Source of the DNA: JACMQX01 sp044225675
GTDB lineage: Bacteria; Pseudomonadota; Gammaproteobacteria; Burkholderiales; Burkholderiaceae_C
Direction: 5' to 3'
Length of the DNA stretch: 64,000 nucleotides
Assembly (NCBI GenBank): GCA_044225675.1
Contig: JBGAIH010000021.1
Span: forward strand, 24,227 to 88,226
The first letter of the stretch is position 1, and every line of letters starts with the position of its first letter. The position numbers were made by a program, and so were the translations under genes. The notes under the pieces were generated by a model, which saw only the letters and a list, made by a program, of their open reading frames with translations, searched no databases and was not told the origin of the DNA. Shown here piece after piece: positions 1-8,618 of this stretch.

Positions 1-405
1 GTCGATCGCGAGCGTGCGCAACCAGGCGGCCGTCACCGGATTGGCCGCCACCATCCAGCTGAAATTGAAGGGGGTCAGCACCAGCGCCATCAGCGCGGCC
101 ACCGCCGAGATGCTCACCGACAGGGCCGTATTGCCGCGCCCGAAGTGCGTCACCACGTTGCTCAGCGAGCCGCCCGGGCAGGCCGCCACGAGGATCATCG
201 CGACCTCAACGTTGGGCGGCAGGTCCAGTGCCAACGTCGCGAGCCAGGTGCCCACGGGCAGCAGGATGAACTGCGGGATCAGCCCGCAGACCACGGCGCG
301 CGGAGCCTGTGCCACGCGCTGGAAGTCCGCCACCCGCAGCTCCAGCGCCACAGAAAACACCATGGTGGCAAGCACCAGACTTAGGACCAGTTGCTGCGAC
401 GACAT
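1..405 (-). CDS. Bile acid:sodium symporter family protein (5' part only)
   Basis: Only the first 135 codons lie in the window; the gene runs off the left edge. The reading frame from the ATG at 405 gives a hydrophobic protein with several membrane segments and the motif CPGGSLSNVVTHFGRGN near residues 69-85, which marks the SBF/BASS family of sodium-coupled organic anion carriers in the inner membrane. The ATG at 405 is preceded by GAGGAGG about six bases upstream; an ATG at 409 is in a different frame and too close to that site. The substrate cannot be told from sequence; many bacterial members carry pantoate, pyruvate-like acids or unknown anions. It is divergent from glyQ, sharing a short 115-base intergenic region. 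Confidence 0.85.
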   Translation of the reverse strand, partial: MSSQQLVLSLVLATMVFSVALELRVADFQRVAQAPRAVVCGLIPQFILLPVGTWLATLALDLPPNVEVAMILVAACPGGSLSNVVTHFGRGNTALSVSISAVAALMALVLTPFNFSWMVAANPVTAAWLRTLAID

Positions 406-520
406 CCATTGCCTCCTCGTGACCGCCAAGCGTAGCCGAGAAAGCGCAGGGGCGTTGCCACGTAAAATCAAGGGTTTACGCGAGTGCGACCCGCGCCGAC
501 CCCTGGCCTGGCACCAACCT

Positions 521-1426
521 ATGCTCACTTTTCAGCAGATCATCCTGACCTTGCAGTCCTACTGGGACCAGCAGGGCTGCGCGCTCCTCCAGCCCTACGA
601 CATGGAAGTCGGCGCCGGCACGTCCCACACCGCCACCTTCCTGCGCGCGCTGGGGCCGGAGCCCTGGAAGGCCGCCTATGTGCAGCCCAGCCGCCGGCCC
701 AAGGACGGCCGCTATGGCGAGAACCCCAATCGCCTGCAGCATTACTACCAGTACCAGGTCGTGCTCAAGCCCGCGCCTTCCAACATCCTCGAGCTGTACC
801 TCGGCTCGCTGGAGGCCCTCGGATTCGACCTGCGCAAGAACGACGTGCGCTTCGTCGAGGACGACTGGGAGAATCCCACGCTCGGTGCCTGGGGCCTCGG
901 CTGGGAAGTCTGGCTCAATGGCATGGAGGTCACCCAGTTCACCTACTTCCAGCAGGTCGGCGGCATCGACTGCCGGCCCATCACGGGTGAAATCACTTAC
1001 GGGCTCGAACGTCTGGCGATGTACCTGCAAGGTGTGGACAACGTCTACAACCTGCAGTGGACCGACAGCATGAGCTACGGCGACGTCTACCTCCAGAACG
1101 AGAAGGAGCAGTCGGCGTACAACTTCGAGCACAGCGACGCGGACTTCCTCTTCACCGCCTTCGCGGCGCACGAAAAGCAGGCTCGGCACCTCATGGAGCA
1201 GCAGCTTGCGCTGCCGGCCTACGAGCAGGTCCTCAAGGCGGCGCACAGCTTCAACCTGCTCGACGCGCGCGGTGCCATCAGCGTCACCGAGCGTGCCGCC
1301 TACATCGGGCGCATCCGCAACCTGGCCCGCAGCGTCGCGCAGAGCTACTACGACAGCCGCGAACGCCTGGGCTTTCCCATGGCGCCGCGCGAATGGGTCG
1401 AACAGATCGCAAAGAAGGCAGCCTGA
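521..1426 (+). CDS. glyQ: Glycine--tRNA ligase alpha subunit
   Basis: Catalytic subunit of the tetrameric (alpha2beta2) class II glycyl-tRNA synthetase, which makes Gly-AMP and transfers glycine to tRNA-Gly in the cytoplasm. The 301-residue product has the family's usual length and its conserved N-terminal region, including LLQPYDMEVGAGTSH and the FLRALGPEPWKAAYVQPSRR stretch. The frame is open much further upstream, but homology starts at MLTFQQIILTLQ, so the ATG at 521 is chosen; no strong ribosome site is visible before it. glyS follows after three bases, so the two subunits are translated from one message. Confidence 0.97.
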   Translation: MLTFQQIILTLQSYWDQQGCALLQPYDMEVGAGTSHTATFLRALGPEPWKAAYVQPSRRPKDGRYGENPNRLQHYYQYQVVLKPAPSNILELYLGSLEALGFDLRKNDVRFVEDDWENPTLGAWGLGWEVWLNGMEVTQFTYFQQVGGIDCRPITGEITYGLERLAMYLQGVDNVYNLQWTDSMSYGDVYLQNEKEQSAYNFEHSDADFLFTAFAAHEKQARHLMEQQLALPAYEQVLKAAHSFNLLDARGAISVTERAAYIGRIRNLARSVAQSYYDSRERLGFPMAPREWVEQIAKKAA

Positions 1427-1429
1427 ACG

Positions 1430-3553
1430 ATGACCGCACAGAATCTACTCGTCGAGCTGTTCGTGGAGGAACTGCCTCCCAAGGCCTTGCGCAAGCTGGG
1501 CGACGCCTTTGCCGGCGTCCTGTTCGAGCAGCTCAAGGCGCAGGGCCTTGCCTCGGCCTCCTCGGCGCTCACCAGCTTCGCGTCGCCGCGGCGGCTCGCG
1601 GCCCACATCACCCAGGTGGCTGCACAAGGCGCCGACAAGGCGGTGTCGCAAAAGCTCATGCCCGTCTCGGTCGGGCTCGATGCGGCGGGCCAGCCCACGC
1701 CCGCACTGCTCAAGAAGCTGCAGGCGCTCGGTGCGGCTGCATCTGCCGTTGCCGGACTTCGGCGCGTACTCGACGGCAAGGCCGAGGCGCTGTTCCATGA
1801 CAGCGTGGCCCGGGGCGTGACCCTGGCCGAAGGCCTTCAGAAGGCGCTGGCCGAGAGCATCGCGCGGCTGCCGATTCCCAAGGTCATGAGCTACCAGCTG
1901 GAATCCGGCTGCGAGCTGCCGGGCTGGAGCAGCGTGAGCTTCGTGCGCCCGGCGCACTCGCTCGTGGCGCTGCACGGCGCCACGGTGGTGCCGGTCTCCG
2001 CGCTGGGCCTGCAGGCAGGCAACACCACCCAGGGGCATCGCTTCGAGGCGGCCGTCTCGCCCGTCGTGATCGCCCATGCCGACCGCTACGCGGACACGCT
2101 GGCGAACGACGGCGCCGTCATCGCCTCCTTTGACGCGCGCCGTGCCGAGATCGCCCGTCAGCTTGCAGCCGCTGCAGCGCGCGTCGGCGGCGGTGCCCGG
2201 CCGATCGAGGACGACGCGCTGCTCGACGAGGTGACCGCGCTGGTCGAGCGCCCCAACGTCCTGGTGTGCGAGTTCGAAACCCAGTTTCTGGAAGTCCCGC
2301 AGGAGTGCCTGATCCTCACGATGAAGGCCAACCAGAAGTACTTTCCGCTGCTGGATGCGCAAGGTCGCCTGACCCACCGCTTTCTCGTGGTCAGCAACAT
2401 CCGGCCCGACGACGCGAGCGCCGTCACGGGCGGCAATGAGCGCGTCGTGCGGCCGCGTCTGGCCGATGCCAAGTTCTTCTTCGACCAGGACCGCAGGAAG
2501 ACCCTGGCCTCGCGCGTGCCGGGCCTGGCCAAGGTGGTCTACCACAACAAGCTGGGCACGCAGGGCGAACGCGTCGAGCGCGTGCGGGCGATCGCCCGCG
2601 CCATCGGCGAGCGCCTGGGGGGCGAGGTGCTCGCCGCCCAGGCCGACCAGGCAGCCGAACTCGCCAAGGCCGACCTGCTGACCGACATGGTCGGCGAATT
2701 CCCGGAGCTTCAGGGCATCATGGGCGGCTACTACGCCCGGCACGACGGCCTGTCCGAAGCCGTCGCCTTCGCCATCGAAGACCACTACAAGCCCCGCTTC
2801 GCCGGCGACGAACTTCCGCGCAACGACACCGGCACCGTGGTCGCGCTGGCCGACAAGCTCGAGACGCTGGTGGGCATGTTCGGTATCGGCAACCTGCCCA
2901 CGGGCGACAAGGATCCGTTCGCGCTGCGCCGGCATGCTCTGGGCGTGATCCGGATGCTGGTGGAAAAGAATCTCCCGCTGGACCTCGATGCGCTCGTGGC
3001 CCTGGCCGTGCCGGCCTTCGGCGACCGCATTGCCGACGCATCGGGCGCGCTGACCGAGTTCATCTACGACCGCCTCGCGGGCAGCCTGCGCGAGCAGGGC
3101 TACAGCGCGCAGGAGGTGGACGCGGTGCTCGCGCTCCGGCCGCAGCGGCTCGGCGACGTGGCGCGCCGGCTCGAAGCGGTGCGCGACTTCCAGGCCCTGC
3201 CGGAGGCGCCTGCGCTGGCCGCAGCCAACAAGCGCATCGGCAACATCCTCAAGAAGGCCGCCGGCACCGATCCGCACGTCAGCGCGGTCCTGCTCGCCGA
3301 GCCGGCCGAGAAAACGCTCTATGACGTGATGCAGCGTGTCGCGCCCGAAGCGCAGGCCCAGTTCGAGGCCGGCGACTACACCGCTTCGCTGCGCACGCTT
3401 GCGGTCCTGCGCGGTCCGGTCGACGCCTTCTTCGACGACGTCATGGTCAATGTCGAGGCTCTGGACGTCCGCCTGAACCGCCTCGGCCTGCTGGCCACGC
3501 TGCACGCTGCCATGAACCGGGTGGCCGACCTGTCGCGGCTGGTGGCCGGATGA
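1430..3553 (+). CDS. glyS: Glycine--tRNA ligase beta subunit
   Basis: The 707-residue beta subunit of bacterial glycyl-tRNA synthetase. It binds tRNA-Gly and is needed for activity with GlyQ. The N-terminus (NLLVELFVEELPPKALRKLG) and the internal stretch TMKANQKYFPLLD are family hallmarks; the C-terminal part should hold the DALR anticodon-binding fold. Length matches the usual 690-710 residues. It starts three bases after glyQ, and its TGA stop overlaps the gmhB start (ATGA at 3550-3553), so glyQ-glyS-gmhB-plsC look co-transcribed. Confidence 0.97.
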   Translation: MTAQNLLVELFVEELPPKALRKLGDAFAGVLFEQLKAQGLASASSALTSFASPRRLAAHITQVAAQGADKAVSQKLMPVSVGLDAAGQPTPALLKKLQALGAAASAVAGLRRVLDGKAEALFHDSVARGVTLAEGLQKALAESIARLPIPKVMSYQLESGCELPGWSSVSFVRPAHSLVALHGATVVPVSALGLQAGNTTQGHRFEAAVSPVVIAHADRYADTLANDGAVIASFDARRAEIARQLAAAAARVGGGARPIEDDALLDEVTALVERPNVLVCEFETQFLEVPQECLILTMKANQKYFPLLDAQGRLTHRFLVVSNIRPDDASAVTGGNERVVRPRLADAKFFFDQDRRKTLASRVPGLAKVVYHNKLGTQGERVERVRAIARAIGERLGGEVLAAQADQAAELAKADLLTDMVGEFPELQGIMGGYYARHDGLSEAVAFAIEDHYKPRFAGDELPRNDTGTVVALADKLETLVGMFGIGNLPTGDKDPFALRRHALGVIRMLVEKNLPLDLDALVALAVPAFGDRIADASGALTEFIYDRLAGSLREQGYSAQEVDAVLALRPQRLGDVARRLEAVRDFQALPEAPALAAANKRIGNILKKAAGTDPHVSAVLLAEPAEKTLYDVMQRVAPEAQAQFEAGDYTASLRTLAVLRGPVDAFFDDVMVNVEALDVRLNRLGLLATLHAAMNRVADLSRLVAG

Positions 3554-4137
3554 AGCTCGTCATCCTCGACCGCGACGGCACGATCAACGTCGACAGCGAC
3601 GAGTTCATCAAGTCGCCCGACGAGTGGATCGCGCTCCCGGGCGCGCTCGAGGCCATCGCGCGGCTCAACCATGCGGGCTGGCATGTCGTCGTGGCCTCCA
3701 ACCAGTCGGGGCTGGGCCGTGGCCTGTTCGACGTGGCCGCGCTCAATGCGATCCACGCCAAGATGCACAAGGCGCTCGCCGGGGCCGGCGGCCGCATTGA
3801 CGCCGTGTTCTACTGCCCGCACACGCCGGAGGACGGCTGCCGCTGTCGCAAACCGTTGCCGGGCCTGTTCGAGCAGATCGGCGAGCGGCTGGGGCTCGAA
3901 CTCGCCGGCGTGCCCACCGTGGGTGACAGCCTGCGCGACCTGCAGGCCGGCGCGGCGGTCGGCTGTGAACCGCACTTGGTGCTCACCGGCAAGGGCGAGG
4001 CCCTGCGCGGCCAGCCGCTGCCGCCCACCTTTCCGCCTGCGACGCAGGTTCACGCGGATCTGGCGGCCTTTGCCGGCTGGCTCATCGAGCGTGAAGCGCA
4101 GGCCCGACCCCACGAGATTCCCTCCGGCACGTCATGA
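3550..4137 (+). CDS. gmhB: D-glycero-beta-D-manno-heptose 1,7-bisphosphate 7-phosphatase
   Basis: Cytoplasmic HAD phosphatase that removes the 7-phosphate during ADP-heptose synthesis for the LPS inner core. Visible motifs are LDRDGTINVDSD near the start (DxDGT nucleophile), ASNQSGLGRG, the zinc loop CPHTPEDGCRC, the Lys motif CRKPLPGLF, and VGDSLRDLQAG (motif IV). The 195-residue length is normal. It overlaps glyS and plsC by four bases each (ATGA), indicating translational coupling. Placement beside glyQS and plsC is a familiar Burkholderiales arrangement. Confidence 0.95.
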   Translation: MKLVILDRDGTINVDSDEFIKSPDEWIALPGALEAIARLNHAGWHVVVASNQSGLGRGLFDVAALNAIHAKMHKALAGAGGRIDAVFYCPHTPEDGCRCRKPLPGLFEQIGERLGLELAGVPTVGDSLRDLQAGAAVGCEPHLVLTGKGEALRGQPLPPTFPPATQVHADLAAFAGWLIEREAQARPHEIPSGTS

Positions 4138-4868
4138 ACCTACTCCGATCCATCGTGCATGCCCTGTGGATGCTCGTCACCGTCATTCCCTGGGCCCTCA
4201 TCATGCTGGTCGCCTCGATCTGGCGGCGCGGCATCCCGCTGTACTGGATGGCAGCGCGCTGGCTCGGCTGGGCCATCGACGGCGCCCGCGTGATCCTGGG
4301 CATCCGCACCCGCATCACCGGCATGGAGAATCTTCCCACCGGCAAGACCAGTCCGGCCATTCTGCTGGTCAAGCATCAGTCGACCTACGAGACCTTCCTG
4401 ATGCCGACCATCATGCCGCACCCGCTGGCGTACGTGTTCAAGAAGGAGCTGCTGTACGTGCCCTTCTTCGGCTGGGCCATGGGGCGGCTGGACATGATCC
4501 ACATCGACCGCAGCCAGCGTGCCCAGGCCTTCAACAAGGTGGTCGCCCAGGGCAAGGAACTGCTGGCGCAGGGCATCTGGATCATCATGTTCCCGGAGGG
4601 CACGCGCATCCCGCGCGGCCAGAAAGGCGTCTACAAGACCGGTGGCACGCGTCTGGCCATCGAGACCGGCGCCCCGGTCATCCCGATCGCCGTGACCTCG
4701 GCCAAGACCTGGCCGCGCAAGGCCTTCATCAAGCGACCGGGCATCGTCGACGTGTCGATCGGCCGCCCCATCCCGAGCGAAGGCCGTGAGCCGGAAGAAC
4801 TGATGCGCGAGGTCGAGGCCTGGATCGAGTCCGAGATGCGCCGCCTCGACCCCGAGGCATATCGTTAA
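4134..4868 (+). CDS. plsC: 1-acyl-sn-glycerol-3-phosphate acyltransferase (PlsC type)
   Basis: Inner-membrane acyltransferase that converts lysophosphatidate to phosphatidate, the second acylation of phospholipid synthesis. The 244-residue protein has an N-terminal membrane segment (about residues 5-30), motif I as KHQSTYETF and motif III as FPEGTRIPRGQ. In motif I the usual H-x4-D is H-x4-E, a variant also known in related proteobacterial enzymes, so activity is still expected. It overlaps gmhB by four bases and is followed after ten bases by the YgjP-like gene, so it is probably the fourth gene of the glyQ operon. Confidence 0.93.
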   Translation: MNLLRSIVHALWMLVTVIPWALIMLVASIWRRGIPLYWMAARWLGWAIDGARVILGIRTRITGMENLPTGKTSPAILLVKHQSTYETFLMPTIMPHPLAYVFKKELLYVPFFGWAMGRLDMIHIDRSQRAQAFNKVVAQGKELLAQGIWIIMFPEGTRIPRGQKGVYKTGGTRLAIETGAPVIPIAVTSAKTWPRKAFIKRPGIVDVSIGRPIPSEGREPEELMREVEAWIESEMRRLDPEAYR

Positions 4869-4878
4869 ACTCAAGGCC

Positions 4879-5871
4879 ATGCAGCGGCTCTTGCAGTTCA
4901 CCCTCGATCTGTTCGATCCGCCGCCTTCTCCTTCTCCTTCCCCTTCCCCGGCCCTGCCGGGCGGCTCCGGTGGTTCCAGCGCTGCTGGCGCACCGGGCCC
5001 CGATCCGGGCGCGCCCCCTGCAGCGTCCCGCGATACCCCGCCAGAGGTCGCGCACCCGCCCGCCGAGCCGCTCGACCAGGTGATGGCGCCCGCCGCCTTC
5101 CGCCACCCGCGCGCCAACCGCGAAGCGCTGCTCGGCGACTCGGTCGTCGCCTATGAATTCCGCCGAGGCAAGCGCCGCACCATCGGCTTCGTCGTCGGGC
5201 CCGAAGGCCTGGTCGTGAGCGCGCCGCGCTGGGTCGCGCTGCAGGACGTGGACGCAGCGGTGCGCGAGAAGTCCGGCTGGATCCTGCGCAAGCTCGACGA
5301 AGCGCGTGCCCGTGCCCAGCGCCTCGAATCGGCGCGCATCGAATGGAAGGACGGAGCCGTCATCCCGTTTCTCGGCGAGCAGGTGATCGTGGTGCTCGAC
5401 CCGCGCCATGCATTCAGCGAAGTCGGTGCCGTGCTGCATACCGACGCGTCCGCCGCCAACCTCACGCTGGCGGGCGTGCCGCGGCTGACGCTGCACGTCG
5501 GCCTGCCGCATCAGGCCGAGCCGGCCCAGATCCGCGACGCGGTCCAGGCCTGGCTGATGCGCCAGGCCAAGCGCGTCTTCACCGAGCGGCTCGACCATTA
5601 CGCCCCCCATCTGGGGGTCCGCTGGCGGCGCCTCAGCCTGAGCAGCGCCGGCACCCGCTGGGGCAGTGCCAGCGCGGACGGCTCGATCCGCCTGAACTGG
5701 CGCCTGATCCACTTCCGCCAGTCGATCATCGACTACGTCGTGGCGCATGAACTCAGTCATTTGCGTGTCATGGATCACAGCCCGCGGTTCTGGGACACCG
5801 TGCGTACCGTCGTTCCCGACTACGCCGAGCTGCGCGGCCAGTTGCGCGACGAGTCGCTGCCCCAGTGGTGA
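4879..5871 (+). CDS. YgjP-like (M48/DUF45 family) zinc metallopeptidase
   Basis: A 330-residue protein whose C-terminal part contains VAHELSHLRVMDHSPRFW (HExxH zinc motif plus a downstream His) and a preceding SSAGTRWGSASADGSIRLNW stretch, the hallmark of the YgjP/WLM family. The N-terminus has a low-complexity Pro/Ser/Gly/Ala stretch at about residues 14-65, including a PSPSPSPSP run encoded by a ctt/ccc microsatellite; this is probably a disordered linker. No signal peptide is seen. The biological substrate of this family is unknown. It follows plsC by ten bases and likely ends the operon. Confidence 0.85.
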   Translation: MQRLLQFTLDLFDPPPSPSPSPSPALPGGSGGSSAAGAPGPDPGAPPAASRDTPPEVAHPPAEPLDQVMAPAAFRHPRANREALLGDSVVAYEFRRGKRRTIGFVVGPEGLVVSAPRWVALQDVDAAVREKSGWILRKLDEARARAQRLESARIEWKDGAVIPFLGEQVIVVLDPRHAFSEVGAVLHTDASAANLTLAGVPRLTLHVGLPHQAEPAQIRDAVQAWLMRQAKRVFTERLDHYAPHLGVRWRRLSLSSAGTRWGSASADGSIRLNWRLIHFRQSIIDYVVAHELSHLRVMDHSPRFWDTVRTVVPDYAELRGQLRDESLPQW

Positions 5872-5995
5872 CGCCTGGCGGGACCACTGCTCCGGCCACC
5901 GGTCCTGTCGACATTCGCCCCCTGCTGTGGCACCATTTGGCCTGCGGTGAACAGGCGTCTGGGCCGAATCCGCGGGTCGCGGAGAGTTTCACATC

Positions 5996-6436
5996 ATGAA
6001 TGACATCATCCTGCTGGTCGAAGACAACCCCGACCACATGGAGTTGACCACCCTGACGTTGCGCGAGAACGGCCTCGCCGGAGACATCGCCATCGCGCGC
6101 GACGGTGTGGAGGCGCTGGATTACCTGTTCGGGCAGGGCGCGCATGCGGGACGCGACACGCGCCACCAGCCGCGCCTCGTGCTGCTCGATCTCAAGCTGC
6201 CCCGCCTGTCAGGTCTCGAAGTCCTGGAGCGCATGCGCAAGGACCCGCGCACCTCCTTCGTTCCCGTGGTCGTGCTGACCTCGTCGAGCGAGGAGGAGGA
6301 CATCATCGCCAGCTACCGCGAAGGTGCCAACAGTTTCGTGCGCAAGTCCGTCGACTTCGGCGAGTTCACCGAAAAGCTCCAGCACCTTCAGACCTACTGG
6401 CTCGGCGTCAACGAGCCGCGGCCGATGACCGGCTGA
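5996..6436 (+). CDS. Single-domain response regulator (Rcp1-like)
   Basis: A 146-residue stand-alone receiver domain with no output domain. The acidic pocket is in LLVEDNPDH, the phospho-acceptor is D65 in LVLLDLKLPRLSG, the switch Thr is in VVVLTSSSEEED and the conserved Lys is K117 in SFVRKSVDF. The extended beta4-alpha4 region (SSSEEEDIIASYREGAN) resembles the Rcp1 group that is phosphorylated by phytochrome-type histidine kinases. GGAGAG lies ten bases before the ATG. No kinase is adjacent; a kinase of a fitting type is encoded at 46186-47766, which is only a suggestion of partnership. Confidence 0.9.
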   Translation: MNDIILLVEDNPDHMELTTLTLRENGLAGDIAIARDGVEALDYLFGQGAHAGRDTRHQPRLVLLDLKLPRLSGLEVLERMRKDPRTSFVPVVVLTSSSEEEDIIASYREGANSFVRKSVDFGEFTEKLQHLQTYWLGVNEPRPMTG

Positions 6437-6447
6437 ACGCGCAGCCG

Positions 6448-6468
6448 ATGGGGGCCCATGGCCCCCAT
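6448..6468. terminator. Hairpin between convergent genes, candidate bidirectional terminator
   Basis: A perfect 9-bp stem (ATGGGGGCC / GGCCCCCAT) with a three-base loop lies between the ends of the response regulator and the MBL hydrolase, which converge. There is no clear T-run on either side, so intrinsic termination is uncertain. Confidence 0.5.
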
Positions 6469-6504
6469 GGAAGAGGACTTCTCCCGGCCCTTCAGCAGAC
6501 CCTT

Positions 6505-7560
6505 TCAGCGGGCGCGGAACCTGTAGACGCCATCGGCATCGCGCGAACGGCTGAGCTGCCCGCTGAACCACAGCGCATGCAGGTGGGCGACCGACTCGCC
6601 CATCGCGAAGGTCGTCTGGTGCAGGTCCAGCTCCCGCTTGAACATGATCGGCAGGATGTCGGCGCCGCTGCAGGGGCGCGCGGTGCAGGCCTGCATCACC
6701 TCGGCCAGCCGGTCGCGATGGTGGTCGTGCAGTTGCCGGATGCGCTCATGCAGGCCGCGGAACGGCTTGCCGTGCGACGGCAGCGTGAGGGTGTCTGGCG
6801 GCAGATCCGCGAACTTGTCGATCGACTCCAGGAACAGGCGCAGCGAGTCGGCCTCGGGCTCGCTCTCGTAGACGCTCACGTTGGTGGAGATGCGTGGCAG
6901 CATCATGTCGCCACCGATCAGCACCTTGCCCTCTGGCGCGAACAGCGCGATGTGTTCGGGCGCGTGGCCATAGCCGCTGATGCAGGTCCAGTCGCGTTCG
7001 CCGATGCGCACCCTGTAGCCGTCCATCAGGCGGTGAAAGCTCTCGGGCACCGACGGCACGAGATTGGGGTAGTAGCTTTTGCGATGGCGGATCTGCTCCA
7101 GCGAGTCCGGGTCCAGCAGGCCGTGCGAGGCAAAAAAGCGCGCCGCGCCTTCGCCGCCAAAGCCCGTGGTGCTCTGCGAGCCGAGCCGTGCCACGTGAAA
7201 ATCCGTCGCGCTGATCCACAGCGGGGCCTCGAAGCGCTGGCACAGCCAGTGCGCCATGCCCACATGGTCCGGATGCATGTGCGTGACGATCACGCGCAGG
7301 ATCGGCAAGCCCTCCAGCTCGCCGGCAATCACCTGCTCCCACTGCGCGATCGAGGCCTCGTGCGTGATGCAGCAGTCCACCACCGTCCAGCCGGGCCGGC
7401 CGTCGATCACGTCGCGCAGCAGCCAGAGATTGATGTGGTTGAGCACGAAGGGCAACGACATGCGGATCCACTTGATGCCCGGCGCGACCTCGAGCGTGCG
7501 CCCGGGCTCGGGCAGGGCGTCGCCAAAGGGGTAGTCCAGTCGCTGTTCGAGGGCATTCAT
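6505..7560 (-). CDS. MBL-fold metallo-hydrolase
   Basis: A 351-residue metallo-beta-lactamase-fold hydrolase. The metal motif is THMHPDHVGMAHWL, followed by further His/Asp ligands in SGYGHAPEHIALF and LPSHGKPF. No signal peptide is seen. The ATG at 7560 is chosen because AAGGAC lies eight bases upstream; an in-frame ATG at 7581 is possible but lacks such a site. It is divergent from the LiuR-like regulator, and the palindromic operator at 7584-7605 sits just upstream, with TTGACG and a weak TATGTA spaced 17 bases on its strand. This suggests co-regulation with the acyl-CoA genes; a thioester or glutathione-thioester hydrolase role is possible but unproven. Confidence 0.88.
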   Translation of the reverse strand: MNALEQRLDYPFGDALPEPGRTLEVAPGIKWIRMSLPFVLNHINLWLLRDVIDGRPGWTVVDCCITHEASIAQWEQVIAGELEGLPILRVIVTHMHPDHVGMAHWLCQRFEAPLWISATDFHVARLGSQSTTGFGGEGAARFFASHGLLDPDSLEQIRHRKSYYPNLVPSVPESFHRLMDGYRVRIGERDWTCISGYGHAPEHIALFAPEGKVLIGGDMMLPRISTNVSVYESEPEADSLRLFLESIDKFADLPPDTLTLPSHGKPFRGLHERIRQLHDHHRDRLAEVMQACTARPCSGADILPIMFKRELDLHQTTFAMGESVAHLHALWFSGQLSRSRDADGVYRFRAR

Positions 7561-7583
7561 GCGGTTCGTCCTTTCGTACATAA

Positions 7584-7605
7584 TTGACGTTTACGTAAAC
7601 GTCAA
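7584..7605. promoter_or_regulatory. Perfect 22-bp palindrome, candidate LiuR operator
   Basis: A perfect inverted repeat with core TGACGTTTACGTAAACGTCA lies in the divergent space between the MBL hydrolase and the MerR-type regulator. Each arm begins with TTGACG, a consensus -35 hexamer, so the operator may overlap promoters. The same core recurs at 62686-62717. LiuR of proteobacteria is known to bind palindromic sites in front of branched-chain acyl-CoA genes; assignment of this site to LiuR is inference from neighbourhood. Confidence 0.8.
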
Positions 7606-7678
7606 CAACAAGCCTTCATTGTAGGCGCGCGAGGTGCAGGCCGCTGTCGCGCAGGTTGACCGGCGTTGATGGGAACTT

Positions 7679-8080
7679 ATGGCTGCCACGTACACGATCA
7701 GCGATCTGGCGAAGGAATTCGACCTCACGACGCGCGCGATGCGCTTCTACGAGGACATGGGCCTGCTGCAGCCCGAGCGTTCCGGCCCGGGCGGGCGCAA
7801 CCGCGTCTACTCCGCGCGTGACCGCACCCGGCTCAAGCTCACCCTGCGTGCCAAGCGCCTGGGCCTGAGCCTGACCGAGGCCAAGGAACTGATCGACATG
7901 TACGACACGCCGCGCGACACCGGCCCGCAGTTGCGCAAGTTCCTGGTCGTGCTGGCCGACCACCGCAAGCAGCTGGAGCAGCAGATGGCCGACCTGCAGG
8001 CCAACCTCGACGAAGTCAAGGCGCACGAGAAGGAAGCGCGCACGCTGCTGCAGCGGATCGACAGGAAGAACCCCGCATGA
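7679..8080 (+). CDS. liuR: MerR-family transcriptional regulator, LiuR-like
   Basis: A 133-residue MerR-type regulator: an N-terminal winged helix-turn-helix (TYTISDLAKEFDLTTRAMRFYEDMGLL, then GRNRVYSARDR at about residues 40-50) and a C-terminal coiled-coil dimerisation helix (about residues 80-128, ending ERQ-like charged heptads). There are no metal-binding cysteines. LiuR controls leucine/isovalerate and acyl-CoA catabolic genes in many beta- and gammaproteobacteria. Here it overlaps a thioesterase by four bases and lies two genes before isovaleryl-CoA dehydrogenase, with the palindrome at 7584-7605 upstream. This context supports LiuR; the effector is expected to be a CoA ester but is not visible in sequence. 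Confidence 0.88.
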   Translation: MAATYTISDLAKEFDLTTRAMRFYEDMGLLQPERSGPGGRNRVYSARDRTRLKLTLRAKRLGLSLTEAKELIDMYDTPRDTGPQLRKFLVVLADHRKQLEQQMADLQANLDEVKAHEKEARTLLQRIDRKNPA

Positions 8081-8547
8081 GCCCGACGTCCAATGCCCCT
8101 GCCGAGTCCGCAGGGATGCCCGAATCCGCCCTTCGTGACCGCATTCACCAGAGCTTCGTGCGCCAGGGCATGATGGCCCACCTCGGCGCGCGCCTCGGCC
8201 GTGTCGAGCCGGGCCTGTGCGAGGTCATCCTGCCGTACTCCGACAAGGTCACGCAGCAGCAGGGCGGCTTTCATGGCGGTGCCATGGGCGCGCTGGCCGA
8301 CATTGCAGGCGGCTATGCCGCGCTCACCGTGGCGCCCGAGGGCATGGAGGTCACCACGGTCGAATACAAGATCAACTTCCTCACGGCGCATCAGGGCGGC
8401 GAGCTGCGCGCCACGGGCCGCGTCACGCGGGCCGGCAGACGCATCATCGTCACCACCGCCGACGTCGTCCACGTCGACGGCTCGGGCCGCGAGGGCACCT
8501 GCGCCGTCATGCAGCAGACCCTGGCCCCCGTGCCCAAGACCTACTGA
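8077..8547 (+). CDS. PaaI-family acyl-CoA thioesterase
   Basis: A 156-residue single hotdog-fold protein with the PaaI-type active-site stretch GGFHGGAMGALADIAGGYAA at about residues 65-85 and the strand VTTVEYKINFLTA. Such enzymes hydrolyse acyl- or aryl-CoA to the free acid and CoA in the cytoplasm. Its ATG overlaps the liuR stop (ATGA), so it is translationally coupled to the regulator and probably belongs to the same regulon, perhaps relieving CoA-ester build-up. Substrate range cannot be read from sequence. Confidence 0.9.
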   Translation: MSPTSNAPAESAGMPESALRDRIHQSFVRQGMMAHLGARLGRVEPGLCEVILPYSDKVTQQQGGFHGGAMGALADIAGGYAALTVAPEGMEVTTVEYKINFLTAHQGGELRATGRVTRAGRRIIVTTADVVHVDGSGREGTCAVMQQTLAPVPKTY

Positions 8548-8618
8548 AAGACAACACCGGCGCGCCGGTTGCACTTTGACCGCTTCCCCATCCACAACAC
8601 CCATCCTCCGGAGACACC

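Noticed and set aside
206..409. A 67-codon frame starting at the ATG at 409 on the minus strand
   Set aside because: The frame starting at 405 gives the recognisable SBF motif; the other frame is a shadow sharing the same ribosome-site region.
14..520. A longer N-terminal extension of glyQ from the window start
   Set aside because: GlyQ homology begins exactly at 521 and the upstream frame runs opposite the bile acid symporter gene.
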